From Oscillospiraceae bacterium (GTDB lineage Bacteria; Bacillota; Clostridia; Oscillospirales; Acutalibacteraceae), in assembly GCA_031282735.1 (NCBI GenBank), contig JAITDE010000069.1:1-64000 (forward strand): a stretch of 64,000 nt of DNA. Reading direction: 5' to 3'. Every line of letters begins with the position of its first letter. Position 1 is the first letter of the stretch. This document shows positions 29,562-39,781 of the stretch, piece after piece. The translations under genes were made by a program, and so were the position numbers. The notes beneath the pieces were generated by a model. That model did not search any database. It was not told the origin of the DNA and saw only the letters and a program-made list of their open reading frames with translations.

Positions 29562-30550
29562 GCAAAAATCTCCTTTGGAAGTAATTCGCGCAATATGGGG
29601 ATCAGCCCTGTTTTTGCGGGCGTGTGCGCGGGGAGTTGGCAAATATCATGACCCGGCAGGGCGTTCGCCTCCACCAAAACGGGAGCGGTTGGCGTGACGG
29701 CGACATCCCAGCCGAGGTAACGCACACTTGGTTCAACCAGCGCGGCGCGGCGGATCATCGCGAGACATTCCTGCCACAGGGGGATTTGAAATCCAACAAT
29801 CGCGGCGCCCGTCGTCGGATGCGCGGTGTGCGCCGTGCCGTTTTTGTCGGCGGCCGGATACACCACAATCCCTGTTTCAGCGTCAACTTTGGCGGCCATG
29901 CCGCCCGCGTTGAGGTTGTCGACGTTCGATTTATTGCCAATACGCAAAAACACGCCCAAAACATGCACATCACCATCCGCAAGCAACGTCATTACACGCA
30001 ACGTGTTGATGCAGCTTGGGTTGAGGGCGTTCATGCGCGGATGTTGGACGATGGGTTCTTCCCACAGCAAAAAGCCGTCTTGCGCGAGTTGTCCGGCATC
30101 GGCGCACGAGACTTTACGTACACCGCTCCCGCACATGCCGTCGGGAGTTTTTGCAAAAAACACGGGATGCTTCGCGCGGAACGCATCGATTTCACGCGGC
30201 GCGGCTTGGGTGATATCCAAAACGTCACGCCCCAAAAAATCCGCATAGAGCTTGCAAAAGCTCAGTTTGTTTTCGACAAGCGCGGCGCGGTCTTTTTGGT
30301 TGCAGGCGCGGATTAAATCGTTCGATTTGCCGCGCGTCAAATACGTTTCGCGTTGCGCTTTGGTGCGGTCATAAAACTCGAAAAGGCTGTAATCGCTGTA
30401 ACCCGCGCGGTAGCGGAATCCGCAGTAAACCATGTCCGCGAAAATTACAATAGCAGGTTTGCGCGTTTTTTTGCCGATCGCTTCGGCCGTTCGGCACATG
30501 CGTTTTGTGTCCATGCTACGGATGCGCCGTGCCAAATACCTCAATTGCAT
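29558..30550 (-). CDS. Sugar-transfer-associated ATP-grasp-like protein
   Basis: ALNPSCINTLRVMTLLADGDVHVLGVFLRIG; GGMAAKVDAETGIV; VRYLGWDVAVTPTAPVLVEANALPGHDICQ. Confidence 0.75.
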   Translation of the reverse strand: MQLRYLARRIRSMDTKRMCRTAEAIGKKTRKPAIVIFADMVYCGFRYRAGYSDYSLFEFYDRTKAQRETYLTRGKSNDLIRACNQKDRAALVENKLSFCKLYADFLGRDVLDITQAAPREIDAFRAKHPVFFAKTPDGMCGSGVRKVSCADAGQLAQDGFLLWEEPIVQHPRMNALNPSCINTLRVMTLLADGDVHVLGVFLRIGNKSNVDNLNAGGMAAKVDAETGIVVYPAADKNGTAHTAHPTTGAAIVGFQIPLWQECLAMIRRAALVEPSVRYLGWDVAVTPTAPVLVEANALPGHDICQLPAHTPAKTGLIPILRELLPKEIFA

Positions 30551-30559
30551 GGCGAGCCT

Positions 30560-32176
30560 CTATTCATCTTGATTTTCGGATGGCGCGGCAAGTATGCCGA
30601 GTTGTTCCGCGCGTTCCGTGAGTTGCGCAAGGGGATCGACGGGCGTGTTTTCATCGGGGCGCAGGATGCCCAAACGCGGCTTTTTGCCTGTGATTGCCGC
30701 GATTGCGTCTTTCAGGCTTGCGGATTGCGCCGCGTTTTTGATAAACGAACCAAATCCGGCGTTGTTGGTTTTGATGAGCAAAAACTCGCCGCGCACGATG
30801 GCGGACGATCCCGCAAGCACGCCCGCGAGAGGCGCATTGCGCGTTTTGAGCACATCCAACACTTGTCCCCATTCCAAAAAGGCTCTATCCTGCCCCGTAG
30901 ACGGCGGCGCGGACGTGTCTTCGGCTTGCGGCGGCGCGGACATATTTTGCGTATTGACTTGCGCCGATTGCGCGTTTGTGCTTGTTTGACCGCGCAGGAC
31001 GCGCACAACGGATTCCAACGAAGCAACGCGCGTTTCGAGCGCGGTCACATTGGGCGACACGGATGCCGAAGCCGCCGGCGCTTTGTTTTCGGCGGGTGTG
31101 TCCGAACATAACCCAATCAGAGCAATTTCCATTTCCATGCGGCGGTCGGTGCTGCGGCGCAGGAGAACGCCGGCATCTTCCAGCGAACGCATCAAGCGCA
31201 GCAATTGCGGCGTTGCGAAGCGTTTTGCCTGTTCGCGGAAACGCGCCTGATCTTCCGTCGTCGACAAAATCAAATCCTGCGGATTTTGCACGGCGTTGAT
31301 CACCAGCAAGTTGCGCACGTGCCCCAGTAGTTCCTCGCACAAGCGTTCCATGTCGATGGCGTCTTGATATAATGCATGCAAAAGTTCCAATATTTCGGCG
31401 ATATTTTTTGCGGAAATCGCATCGAGCAACGCAAAAAGATAACTGCGGTCGGCAATACCGATGCATCGCGAAACCGTTTCGGCAGTGATGGTTTGACCCT
31501 CCACACGGCAACGGTCGAGCAATGAAAGTGCGTCGCGCATCGCGCCGTCCGCCACACGGGCAAGCAATACTGCGCCGGATTGATCCAGTTCGATGGATTC
31601 TTCCGCCGCTACGAATTGCAGACGCGCCGCAATGTCTTCAGCGGTGATGCGGTGAAAATCGAACCGCTGGCAACGCGAAAGCACCGTTGCGGGTAATTTG
31701 TGCACCTCGGTTGTGGCAAGAATAAACATAACGTAGGAGGGCGGCTCTTCCAAGGTTTTGAGCAAGGCGTTGAACGCGCCCGCGGAAAGCATGTGCACTT
31801 CGTCGATGATATACACGCGGTAGTTCCCCTGCGACGGCGTAAAATTGGTTTCCTCTCGCAGGTCGCGGATGTTGTCCACACCGTTGTTGCTGGCGGCGTC
31901 GATTTCGATCACATCCATCACGGTGCCCATGTCGATCCCCTTGCACATTTCGCAGGCGTTGCATGGTTCCCCGCCGTGCGGATGCAGACAATTAACGGCT
32001 TTTGCAAGCAAACGGGCGCATGACGTTTTGCCCGTGCCGCGCGGTCCTGTAAAAAGATAAGCGTGCGAAAGCCGTCCGCTTGCGAGCGCTTGTTTCAGCG
32101 TATCCGTCACGTGAGGCTGCCCGACAACTTCCGAAAACGTCTGCGAACGCCATTTGCGATAAAGCACTTGGTACAT
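30560..32176 (-). CDS. dnaX: DNA polymerase III subunit gamma/tau
   Basis: YQVLYRKWRSQTFSEVVGQPHVTDTLKQAL; FTGPRGTGKTSCARLLAKA; IIDEVHMLSAGAFNALLKTLEEPP; start set at MYQVLYRKW. Confidence 0.94.
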   Translation of the reverse strand: MYQVLYRKWRSQTFSEVVGQPHVTDTLKQALASGRLSHAYLFTGPRGTGKTSCARLLAKAVNCLHPHGGEPCNACEMCKGIDMGTVMDVIEIDAASNNGVDNIRDLREETNFTPSQGNYRVYIIDEVHMLSAGAFNALLKTLEEPPSYVMFILATTEVHKLPATVLSRCQRFDFHRITAEDIAARLQFVAAEESIELDQSGAVLLARVADGAMRDALSLLDRCRVEGQTITAETVSRCIGIADRSYLFALLDAISAKNIAEILELLHALYQDAIDMERLCEELLGHVRNLLVINAVQNPQDLILSTTEDQARFREQAKRFATPQLLRLMRSLEDAGVLLRRSTDRRMEMEIALIGLCSDTPAENKAPAASASVSPNVTALETRVASLESVVRVLRGQTSTNAQSAQVNTQNMSAPPQAEDTSAPPSTGQDRAFLEWGQVLDVLKTRNAPLAGVLAGSSAIVRGEFLLIKTNNAGFGSFIKNAAQSASLKDAIAAITGKKPRLGILRPDENTPVDPLAQLTERAEQLGILAAPSENQDE

Positions 32177-32218
32177 ATGTTGCTTGTCTCCTGTCTCCTG
32201 ATTCCACAACGTCATATA

Positions 32219-32381
32219 AAAATCCAGCGACGGCTTGGCTCGATCATACAGCGCACAGGCTGACTGTGGCGCGCGCGATGCAACACTGAATGCTGCTCGG
32301 TTCCCCGCCTGACATGGTTCGTGCCAACCACGCCGCACAGAACCCACACGCCGTATGATCCAACCAAGGCAAACGCTGGAT
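32219..32381 (-). ncRNA. ffs: Bacterial large SRP RNA (scRNA type, with Alu-like domain)
   Basis: Minus strand contains GAACCATGTCAGGCGGGGAACCGAGCAGC; long terminal pairing CCAGCG...CTTGGTTGGATCATAC with GTATGATCGAGCCAAG...CGCTGG-ATTTTT; lies directly upstream of dnaX. Confidence 0.88.
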
Positions 32382-32388
32382 TACTGAT

Positions 32389-32417
32389 AGTATAACTGAT
32401 TTTGCGGTGAATTGCAA
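32389..32417 (-). promoter_or_regulatory. Promoter TTGCAA-17-TATACT (minus strand) for SRP RNA
   Basis: -35 at 32412-32417, -10 at 32389-32394. Confidence 0.75.
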
Positions 32418-32456
32418 GTGTTTGAGATATTTTATCAAAAAAATCTCTGTTTCATG

Positions 32457-33224
32457 TCATGCGTCGGCGGTCAGTTCGCGCACATAGTTCTCAATGAACG
32501 CCGGCGCGTTTTCCCTGTGGTTTTCCACCAGCTTCACAATCGCGCTGCCGACAATAATGCCGTCGGCAACTTTGCGGATTTCCTGTGCCTGTTGCGGCGT
32601 GTGTACGCCAAAACCGATGGCTACGGGCAGATCGGTTGCCGCTTTGCACGCCCGCACCATTTTTGACAAATCCGTCGTGATTGCATGGCGCGTCCCCGTC
32701 ACGCCCATGGAGGACACCAAATAGATGAATCCCGACGCTTGCCGCGCAATTTCCGCAATCCTTTGTTCGGAAGTCGGCGCAATCAGCGATATCAAATCCA
32801 CGCCGTTTGCCTGCGTGATGCCCCTCAATTCGCCCTGCTCCTCAAACGGCATGTCGGGTATGATAATTCCATCCACGCCGACTGCCGCGCATTTGGCAAA
32901 AAACGCGTCGTAACCATAATGAAAAACCGGATTCAGGTAGGTCAAAAAGACGATGGGTATTTGTGTTTTGGCCCGCAATCGTTTTACCAAATCAAAGATT
33001 TTGTCAGTCGTTGTGCCCTGCGCCAGTGCGCGCAGGTTCGCCGCCTGAATCACAGGACCTTCCGCGATCGGATCGGAAAAAGGAATACCAATTTCAATCA
33101 GCGTCGCGCCGCCGCGAATCATGGCAAAAACGCATGCTTCGCAGATCTCCATGTTTGGGTCGCCGCCGGTCACAAAACCCAAAAAGGCTTTTTTGTTTCC
33201 GAACGCCTTCGCAATATTACTCAT
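32457..33224 (-). CDS. trpA: Tryptophan synthase alpha chain
   Basis: FVTGGDPN...[35 protein letters not shown]; overlaps trpB stop. Confidence 0.93.
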   Translation of the reverse strand: MSNIAKAFGNKKAFLGFVTGGDPNMEICEACVFAMIRGGATLIEIGIPFSDPIAEGPVIQAANLRALAQGTTTDKIFDLVKRLRAKTQIPIVFLTYLNPVFHYGYDAFFAKCAAVGVDGIIIPDMPFEEQGELRGITQANGVDLISLIAPTSEQRIAEIARQASGFIYLVSSMGVTGTRHAITTDLSKMVRACKAATDLPVAIGFGVHTPQQAQEIRKVADGIIVGSAIVKLVENHRENAPAFIENYVRELTADA

Positions 33225-34401
33225 GAATGTCAACCCCCTGATAGCGGGCAATCGCGGCCACATCTTTGTCGCCGCGCCCCGAAAGGCACAAAATCACACT
33301 GTCGTCTTTGGAAAGCGCCGGAATCAATTTGATGGCGTGCGCCACGGCGTGCGCACTTTCGATCGCGCAGATGATTCCCTCTGTTCGCGCCAAAAAAACA
33401 AAAGCATCCACGGCCTCGTCGTCGGTTACAGGCACATATTCCGCGCGCCCTGTTTCGTACAAATGGGCATGTTCAGGCCCGATTCCGGGGTAGTCAAGCC
33501 CCGCCGAAATCGAATAGACAGGGGCGATCTGTCCCTGGTCGTTTTGGCAAAAAAAAGATTTCATGCCGTGGAAGACACCCAGTGTGCCTTTTGCGATGGA
33601 AGCGGCATGTTGCGGTGTATCAATCCCGCGTCCTGCCGCCTCACAGCCGATCAGGCGCACGCCCGCGTCCGGAATAAAATGATAAAACATCCCCATGGCG
33701 TTGCTGCCGCCGCCCACGCAAGCCACCACCGCCGCAGGCAATTTGCCCTCGCGCTCCAAAATTTGCGCGCGCGCTTCTTTGCTGATGACGCTCTGAAAAT
33801 CGCGCACGATGGTCGGGAATGGGTGCGGACCCATCACAGAGCCTAAAACGTAGTGCGTATCGCGCGTACGGCGCACCCATTCGCGCATGGTTTCGTTGAC
33901 GGCATCTTTGAGCGTCATCGTGCCGCTGGTGACGGGGTTGACCTTGCTCCCGAGCAGTTCCATGCGGTAGACGTTCAGGGCTTGGCGTTCGGTATCCTCC
34001 TTGCCCATAAAGATTTCGCATTCCATGCCGAGCAGTGCGGCCGCCGTCGCCGTCGCCACGCCGTGCTGACCCGCGCCCGTTTCGGCAATTACGCGGGTTT
34101 TGCCCATGCGTTGGGCGAGCAGAACTTGCCCCAAAACGTTGTTGATTTTATGCGATCCCGTGTGATTCAAGTCTTCACGCTTGAGATAAACACGTGCGCC
34201 GCCGAGTGCTTTTGTCATTTTTTCGGCGTAATACAATAGCGACGGTCGCCCCGCGTAATCGCGCAACAGAGCGCCGAGTTCCGCCGTGAAATCCGGATCG
34301 TCCTTATACCGGGCATACGCGGTTTCGAGCGCGTGAATTTCGTTCATCAATGTTTCGGGAATATACTGCCCGCCAAAGTCGCCGAATCTGCCTGTTTTCA
34401 A
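33217..34401 (-). CDS. trpB: Tryptophan synthase beta chain
   Basis: [51 protein letters not shown]. Confidence 0.95.
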   Translation of the reverse strand: MKTGRFGDFGGQYIPETLMNEIHALETAYARYKDDPDFTAELGALLRDYAGRPSLLYYAEKMTKALGGARVYLKREDLNHTGSHKINNVLGQVLLAQRMGKTRVIAETGAGQHGVATATAAALLGMECEIFMGKEDTERQALNVYRMELLGSKVNPVTSGTMTLKDAVNETMREWVRRTRDTHYVLGSVMGPHPFPTIVRDFQSVISKEARAQILEREGKLPAAVVACVGGGSNAMGMFYHFIPDAGVRLIGCEAAGRGIDTPQHAASIAKGTLGVFHGMKSFFCQNDQGQIAPVYSISAGLDYPGIGPEHAHLYETGRAEYVPVTDDEAVDAFVFLARTEGIICAIESAHAVAHAIKLIPALSKDDSVILCLSGRGDKDVAAIARYQGVDIHE

Positions 34402-34477
34402 TCAAAACCCTCCCAAACTGCGTTTTGCCTTGCGTTTTTGCTTCTGATCTCATCATAAGAACAAGACAAGTATAATC

Positions 34478-35668
34478 TCAACCAAAAACCGTCAGCAAAA
34501 AGCCGGCCATAACCGCCGAGCCAATCACACCCGCAACGTTAGCCCCCATGGCGTGCATCAGCAAAAAGTTGCCCGGCAAATATTTCGCACCCTCGCGTTG
34601 CGAAACACGCGCCGCCATCGGCACTGCCGAAACGCCCGCCGAACCAATCAACGGATTGACCTTGCCCTTGGTGATGATATAAAGCAATTTGCCGAAGAGC
34701 AAGCCGCCAACGGTGGAAAATGAAAACGCGACCAAGCCGAGAATGATGATTTTGATGGTTTTTGGCGCAAGAAACGCCGTGCCTTCGGCGGTTGCGCCAA
34801 CGCTGATGCCAAGCAGGATTGTGACGATGTTCATCAGCTGGTTTTGCGCGGTGTCGCTCAACCGTTGCGTAACGCCGCATTCGCGCAGCAAGTTGCCGAA
34901 CATCAGCATGCCGAGCAACGGCGCGACGGTTGGCAGGATAAATACCGTGAGCACAAGCACGATCACGGGGAAAATGATGCGTTCGATTTTACTCACTTTG
35001 CGCGTTTGGGTCATTTTGACCGAACGCTCTTTCGGCGTGGTGAGCAACTTCATCAACGGCGGTTGAATGAACGGGATGAGCGCCATGTAGGAGTATGCCG
35101 CAATGGTGATGCCGCCCATCAGTTCAGGCGCTAATTTTCCTGAAAGGAAGATGGCCGTCGGACCATCCGCTCCGCCGATGATGCCGATGCTGGCGGCCTG
35201 TTCGGGCGTGAATCCAAGAACAATCGCAATCACGAACGCAACCGAAATGCCCAACTGTGCCGCCGCGCCCAAAAGCAAGCTGGCGGGGTTCGCGAGCAAC
35301 GGACCAAAATCGGTCATTGCGCCAATGCCCAAAAAAATGATGCATGGGAATACGCTGCTCTTCACGCCCATATAGAACAATCGGAGCAAGCCCGTGTCAT
35401 ACCAATGACTGACGCCGTCGGCGGCTTCCGCGTTGAACAGCCCCACAGGGTCGTTGAACACATCAACGCCCGGCAGGTTGACCAACAGCATACCGAACGC
35501 GATCGGAACAAGCAAAAGCGGTTCGCAATCCTTAAAAATCGCGAAATAGAGCAAAACGAAACTGAGTAAGATCATAACGACATTCTGCCAATGGAATACA
35601 CCGTCGGCAAACAATTGCGCAATACCCGAAGAACCCCACAGCCCCTGCAAAATCTCAATGAGTGACAA
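34478..35668 (-). CDS. Na+-translocating (oxaloacetate-type) decarboxylase beta subunit
   Basis: Multi-TM; IGIIGGADGPTAIFLSGKLAPEL; GNLLRECGVTQRLSDTAQN; VGATAEGTAFL. Confidence 0.9.
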   Translation of the reverse strand: MSLIEILQGLWGSSGIAQLFADGVFHWQNVVMILLSFVLLYFAIFKDCEPLLLVPIAFGMLLVNLPGVDVFNDPVGLFNAEAADGVSHWYDTGLLRLFYMGVKSSVFPCIIFLGIGAMTDFGPLLANPASLLLGAAAQLGISVAFVIAIVLGFTPEQAASIGIIGGADGPTAIFLSGKLAPELMGGITIAAYSYMALIPFIQPPLMKLLTTPKERSVKMTQTRKVSKIERIIFPVIVLVLTVFILPTVAPLLGMLMFGNLLRECGVTQRLSDTAQNQLMNIVTILLGISVGATAEGTAFLAPKTIKIIILGLVAFSFSTVGGLLFGKLLYIITKGKVNPLIGSAGVSAVPMAARVSQREGAKYLPGNFLLMHAMGANVAGVIGSAVMAGFLLTVFG

Positions 35669-35692
35669 AGCCTTTTTCCCTCCCTCGTGCGG

Positions 35693-36064
35693 TTAGATAA
35701 CAAGCAAGATGTCGCCTGTGTCGACGGTTGCGCCTTTTTGCGCCGCGATTTGTTTGACCACACCATCGGAAGGCGCGGAAATATCGTTTTCCATTTTCAT
35801 GGCTTCCAACACAACAAGAACTTGACCGACCTTGACGCTGTCGCCGACCGCAACAAGAACAGAAAGGATCGTGCCCGGCATAGGCGATTCAATGACCGTG
35901 CCCTGCGCCTGGACGGCGGGCGCGGTCTGCGCGGGAGCGGGAGCGGGTGCAACGGGAGCCGTCGCAACGGGGATTTTTACGTCCTCGACGCCCAACAGAA
36001 CCGCTTCGCTTTTTTCGACTTCCACTTCATAGATCTTGCCGCCGAGCGTTACTTTGTATATCAT
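35693..36064 (-). CDS. Biotin/lipoyl carrier subunit of decarboxylase
   Basis: ESPMPGTILSVLVAVGDSVKVGQVLVVLEAMKMENDISAPSDGVV biotinyl motif EAMKM. Confidence 0.92.
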   Translation of the reverse strand: MIYKVTLGGKIYEVEVEKSEAVLLGVEDVKIPVATAPVAPAPAPAQTAPAVQAQGTVIESPMPGTILSVLVAVGDSVKVGQVLVVLEAMKMENDISAPSDGVVKQIAAQKGATVDTGDILLVI

Positions 36065-36067
36065 CGT

Positions 36068-36448
36068 TCATGCCTCCTGTTTTTCTTCGCCCAAAAGTTT
36101 GATGCGTTTGAACATTAATTGGTTGAGCGGAATATCTGTCATATCGCTCACGATTGCCATCACCATGGCGGCGGTCGATTCATCGGTTTCAACCAGCAAC
36201 AGTTCGCCCTGCGATGTTGATGCCGGCAGTGCGATGCCCTGCGGTTTTGCCGCTTGCACGGGCTTTTGCGCGGGCGGCGGCAATTTCACTTGTTTGCGCT
36301 TCAATTTGATTTCGCTCGCGCGGATCACAAGCGAAATGAGCCAAATGAGGAACATCAGCAAAAACAAGATCGAAATGACTGTGACCATACCAACCAAAGC
36401 GTACATCAGTGCTTCGCTGATTGGCATTTTCATATCCTTAAACATCAT
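36068..36448 (-). CDS. OadG-like decarboxylase gamma subunit
   Basis: Single TM near N-terminus, charged tail; position in the operon. Confidence 0.7.
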   Translation of the reverse strand: MMFKDMKMPISEALMYALVGMVTVISILFLLMFLIWLISLVIRASEIKLKRKQVKLPPPAQKPVQAAKPQGIALPASTSQGELLLVETDESTAAMVMAIVSDMTDIPLNQLMFKRIKLLGEEKQEA

Positions 36449-36459
36449 TCGCCGCCTTT

Positions 36460-36491
36460 CTTGTCAACACGTTCACTTGTCAACACGTTCA
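36460..36491. repeat. Exact tandem 16-bp duplication (CTTGTCAACACGTTCA x2) across the alpha-subunit stop codon
   Basis: Direct reading. Confidence 0.95.
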
Positions 36492-37858
36492 ATTGTATAG
36501 CGCACAACGGCGCGTTTTTTCGCTTCGCGTTTGGCAAAATATGCCTCCGCCTGCGGCGGGAACGCAATATAACTGAGCACATCTTCGTCGCAAGAGGCTC
36601 TGCTGCCGAGTTCCGCGCGCGCGGCCTCAACGCCGGGGGAGAGCAAATCCGCAAAACGGCATGTGATGGGCTGTTCGTCGCCCAAAATCTTTTTTTGCAA
36701 ATCGGCGTTCACAGGTACGGGCGTCCGACCGTATTCGCCGCGCACATAACTACGGATTTCTTTTGAAATATTCTTATAACGCTCGCCCGCAAGCACATTC
36801 GCCGCCGCTTGGGCGCCGACCATCTGGCTCATCGGCGTCACCAACGGAGGATACCCCAAATCGGCACGCACGCGCGGTGTTTCTTCCAGCACGGCATCCA
36901 ACTGATCGAGTTTGTTCTGCGCCGTCAATTGCGCCACGAGATTTGAAAGCATCCCGCCCGGGATCTGGTAAACCAACGCGTCTGTCGAAGTGCCCATCAC
37001 AACAGGATTGAGCGTGCCGTCCGCCAGAAATTTGGCAAGCGACGGTTTGAAAAAATCATTGATTTGTTTGAGCTTTTTGCTGTCGACATCCAAATCAAAA
37101 CCCATCTGCCGCAACGTATACGCCATGGTTTCGGTCGCGGGCTGTGATGTGCCGCCCGAAAACGACGAAATCGCGGTATCCAGCACGTCCGCGCCGGCTT
37201 CGGCGGCTTTGAGCAGTGTCATGAACCCAAGCCCCGTTGTGCTATGCGTGTGCACCACAACAGGAAGTTTGACGCTTTGCTTGATGGCACTCACCAAGTC
37301 GAACGCTTCTTTTGGTCCCATGATGCCCGCCATATCCTTGATACAAATGGAATGCACACCCATGGACTCCATCTGCTTTGCCAATTTGGCGAACGCATCC
37401 AAATCGTGCACAGGGCTGGTTGTGAAGCACAATGTACCCGAAGCGTGCGCGCCGTTTTGGATCGTTTCGTCCACGGCGACTTCAATGTTGCGCAAATCGT
37501 TGAGCGCGTCGAAAATACGGATGATATCAATGCCGTTTTCGATGCTTTTTTTAACGAAAAGCCGCACGACATCGTCGGGATAATGCTTATAGCCCAGCAA
37601 ATTCTGCCCGCGCAGAAGCATTTGCAATTTGCTGTTCGGGCAAGCGGCGCGGATTTTGCGCAAACGCTCCCATGGATCTTCGTCCAAGTAGCGCAGGCAA
37701 CTGTCGAACGTGGCGCCGCCCCAGCATTCCAACGAGTAAAATCCCGCTTGATCAAGCAATGGAAGCACGTCCGCAAAGTCCGCGAAATGCATTCGGGTGG
37801 CGACGAGCGACTGATTGGCGTCGCGCAAAACGGTTTCGGTCAACGCGATTTTCGGCAT
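36473..37858 (-). CDS. oadA: Oxaloacetate decarboxylase / carboxyltransferase alpha subunit (no fused biotin domain)
   Basis: LTETVLRDANQSLVATRM; ECWGGATFDSCLRYLDEDPWERLR; LRGQNLLGYKHYPDDVV; KDMAGIMGP. Confidence 0.9.
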   Translation of the reverse strand: MPKIALTETVLRDANQSLVATRMHFADFADVLPLLDQAGFYSLECWGGATFDSCLRYLDEDPWERLRKIRAACPNSKLQMLLRGQNLLGYKHYPDDVVRLFVKKSIENGIDIIRIFDALNDLRNIEVAVDETIQNGAHASGTLCFTTSPVHDLDAFAKLAKQMESMGVHSICIKDMAGIMGPKEAFDLVSAIKQSVKLPVVVHTHSTTGLGFMTLLKAAEAGADVLDTAISSFSGGTSQPATETMAYTLRQMGFDLDVDSKKLKQINDFFKPSLAKFLADGTLNPVVMGTSTDALVYQIPGGMLSNLVAQLTAQNKLDQLDAVLEETPRVRADLGYPPLVTPMSQMVGAQAAANVLAGERYKNISKEIRSYVRGEYGRTPVPVNADLQKKILGDEQPITCRFADLLSPGVEAARAELGSRASCDEDVLSYIAFPPQAEAYFAKREAKKRAVVRYTIERVDK

Positions 37859-37906
37859 TCTGATACCTCACTTTTTGAATTGTGCATTTGAGAATTTATA
37901 TATAAT

Positions 37907-38257
37907 TCATGACTTTCGACTTGGTTTTATTGCTTTGCTCAAAAAATAAACACCGACCAAAAGAGGCACTATAAAATAATACAAGGCCTCTATAAAACAG
38001 CGCACGATCGACCAATCCGAAACAACGTGATCAACGTTGTCCAAATAAGCGTTGCGCAAACAAATGAGGAGATCCGAGACATCAAACAAATGCGGGATAC
38101 CCCAGATGTAAACCACAAAACCGCAAACTGCCGCGATAGCAAAATGGAGCAGCCTTTTTTGTTTTGCGGCGGCGGTCTGTCTTATCTGCTCTTGTTTTTC
38201 GGCGAGTTGCTGCAACGGATTGATGGGTGGGATTGTCGGCCTTTGATTTTCGTCCAT
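37907..38257 (-). CDS. Small hypothetical membrane protein (116 aa)
   Basis: Two predicted hydrophobic segments; charged N-terminus; no recognised family. Confidence 0.6.
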   Translation of the reverse strand: MDENQRPTIPPINPLQQLAEKQEQIRQTAAAKQKRLLHFAIAAVCGFVVYIWGIPHLFDVSDLLICLRNAYLDNVDHVVSDWSIVRCFIEALYYFIVPLLVGVYFLSKAIKPSRKS

Positions 38258-38299
38258 GCTTATTCTCCTTTACTATTCAAGTATGCAAGAATTCTCAAA

Positions 38300-39679
38300 T
38301 CAAAAAACAAGCTTGCTTTCAATGTATGCTTTGATGCCTGCAATCGGCAAACGCTGTTGTTCCATGCTGTCGCGGTCGCGGATGGTGACGCAGGCGTCTT
38401 CGAGCGAATCAAAATCGAAAGTCAAGCAAAACGGCGTACCGATTTCATCCTGCCGGCGATAACGTTTGCCGATTGAACCGGCGTCGTCATATTCGCAGGG
38501 GAACGCTTTGCACAAATCATGATAAAGCGTGAGCGCAGGTTCGCCCAGTTTCTTCGAAAGCGGCAAAATCGCCGCTTTCACGGGCGCAAGGGCGGGATGC
38601 AGACGAAGAACCACGCGAACATCGTTCTTCGCGGCATCGATCACTTCTTCGTCGTAGGCATCGCACAAAAACGCCAGCACCGCGCGATCCGCGCCGAGGG
38701 ATGGTTCAATCACGAACGGAATATACTTTTCGCCGATCTCCTGGTCAAAATATTCCATGCTTTTGCCCGAGGTTTCCTGATGGCGCGTCAAATCAAAATC
38801 GGTGCGGCTGGCGACACCCCACAGTTCGGCCCAACCGAACGGGAACAAAAATTCAAAATCCGTCGTCGCGTTGGAATAATGCGACAGCTCTTTTGCCGAA
38901 TGATCGCGCAAGCGGAGGTTTTCCTCCCGCAAACCAAGATCAAAAAGCCATTGTTTGCAGAAGTCTTTCCAGTAGGCAAACCATTCCAGTTCCGTGCCCG
39001 GTTTGCAAAAAAATTCCATTTCCATCTGTTCAAACTCGCGCGTGCGGAACATGAAATTGCCCGGCGTGATTTCGTTGCGGAAAGTCTTGCCGACTTGCGC
39101 GATGCCAAAGGGCACTTTGCGCCGCGCCGTGCGCTGGACGTTCAAAAAGTTGACGAAGATGCCCTGCGCCGTTTCGGGGCGCAAATAAATCTCGCTTTTC
39201 GCGTCTTCCGTCACGCCCTGAAAGGTTTTGAACATCAGGTTGAATTGCCTAATATCCGTGAAATCGGATGCCCCGCAATCAGGACACGGCAGTTTGTGAT
39301 CGGCGATGTACGCAGACATTTGGGCATTGCTCCACCCCGCCGGATTTTCGCCGCTTTGCTCAATCAAATGATCGGCGCGATGGCGTGTTTTGCAACTCCT
39401 GCAATCCATGAGGGGGTCGGCAAAGCCGCCAACGTGACCCGATGCCACCCACACTTGTGGATTCATAAGAATGGCGCAGTCAATGCCCACGTTATACGGG
39501 TTCTCCTGCACGAATTTCCGCCACCAAGCAGCTTTGACGTTGTTTTTGAACTGCACGCCCAAAGGACCATAATCCCACGTATTCGATAGCCCGCCATAAA
39601 TTTCGCTGCCCGCGTAGACAAAGCCGCGGCCCTTACATAACGCGACTATTTTCTCCATTGTTTTCAAGTCATTCCGCAT
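38300..39679 (-). CDS. glyS: Glycyl-tRNA synthetase (alpha2 type)
   Basis: [63 protein letters not shown]. Confidence 0.95.
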   Translation of the reverse strand: MRNDLKTMEKIVALCKGRGFVYAGSEIYGGLSNTWDYGPLGVQFKNNVKAAWWRKFVQENPYNVGIDCAILMNPQVWVASGHVGGFADPLMDCRSCKTRHRADHLIEQSGENPAGWSNAQMSAYIADHKLPCPDCGASDFTDIRQFNLMFKTFQGVTEDAKSEIYLRPETAQGIFVNFLNVQRTARRKVPFGIAQVGKTFRNEITPGNFMFRTREFEQMEMEFFCKPGTELEWFAYWKDFCKQWLFDLGLREENLRLRDHSAKELSHYSNATTDFEFLFPFGWAELWGVASRTDFDLTRHQETSGKSMEYFDQEIGEKYIPFVIEPSLGADRAVLAFLCDAYDEEVIDAAKNDVRVVLRLHPALAPVKAAILPLSKKLGEPALTLYHDLCKAFPCEYDDAGSIGKRYRRQDEIGTPFCLTFDFDSLEDACVTIRDRDSMEQQRLPIAGIKAYIESKLVF

Positions 39680-39781
39680 GCCGTACCCCCACAAAAAAAT
39701 AGTACCTATTTTAATCTCTAAAATATCATACGCCTTTTCACGCAAAATGTCAATGCCCAAAATTTTTTTGCCCTGTGTTTT

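Noticed and set aside
38519-39589. 356-aa + strand ORF opposite glyS
   Set aside because: Antisense artefact; glyS motifs are clear on the minus strand.
39680-39781. T-box leader upstream of glyS
   Set aside because: Gap too short and no T-box core sequence (AGGGTGGAACCGCG-like).
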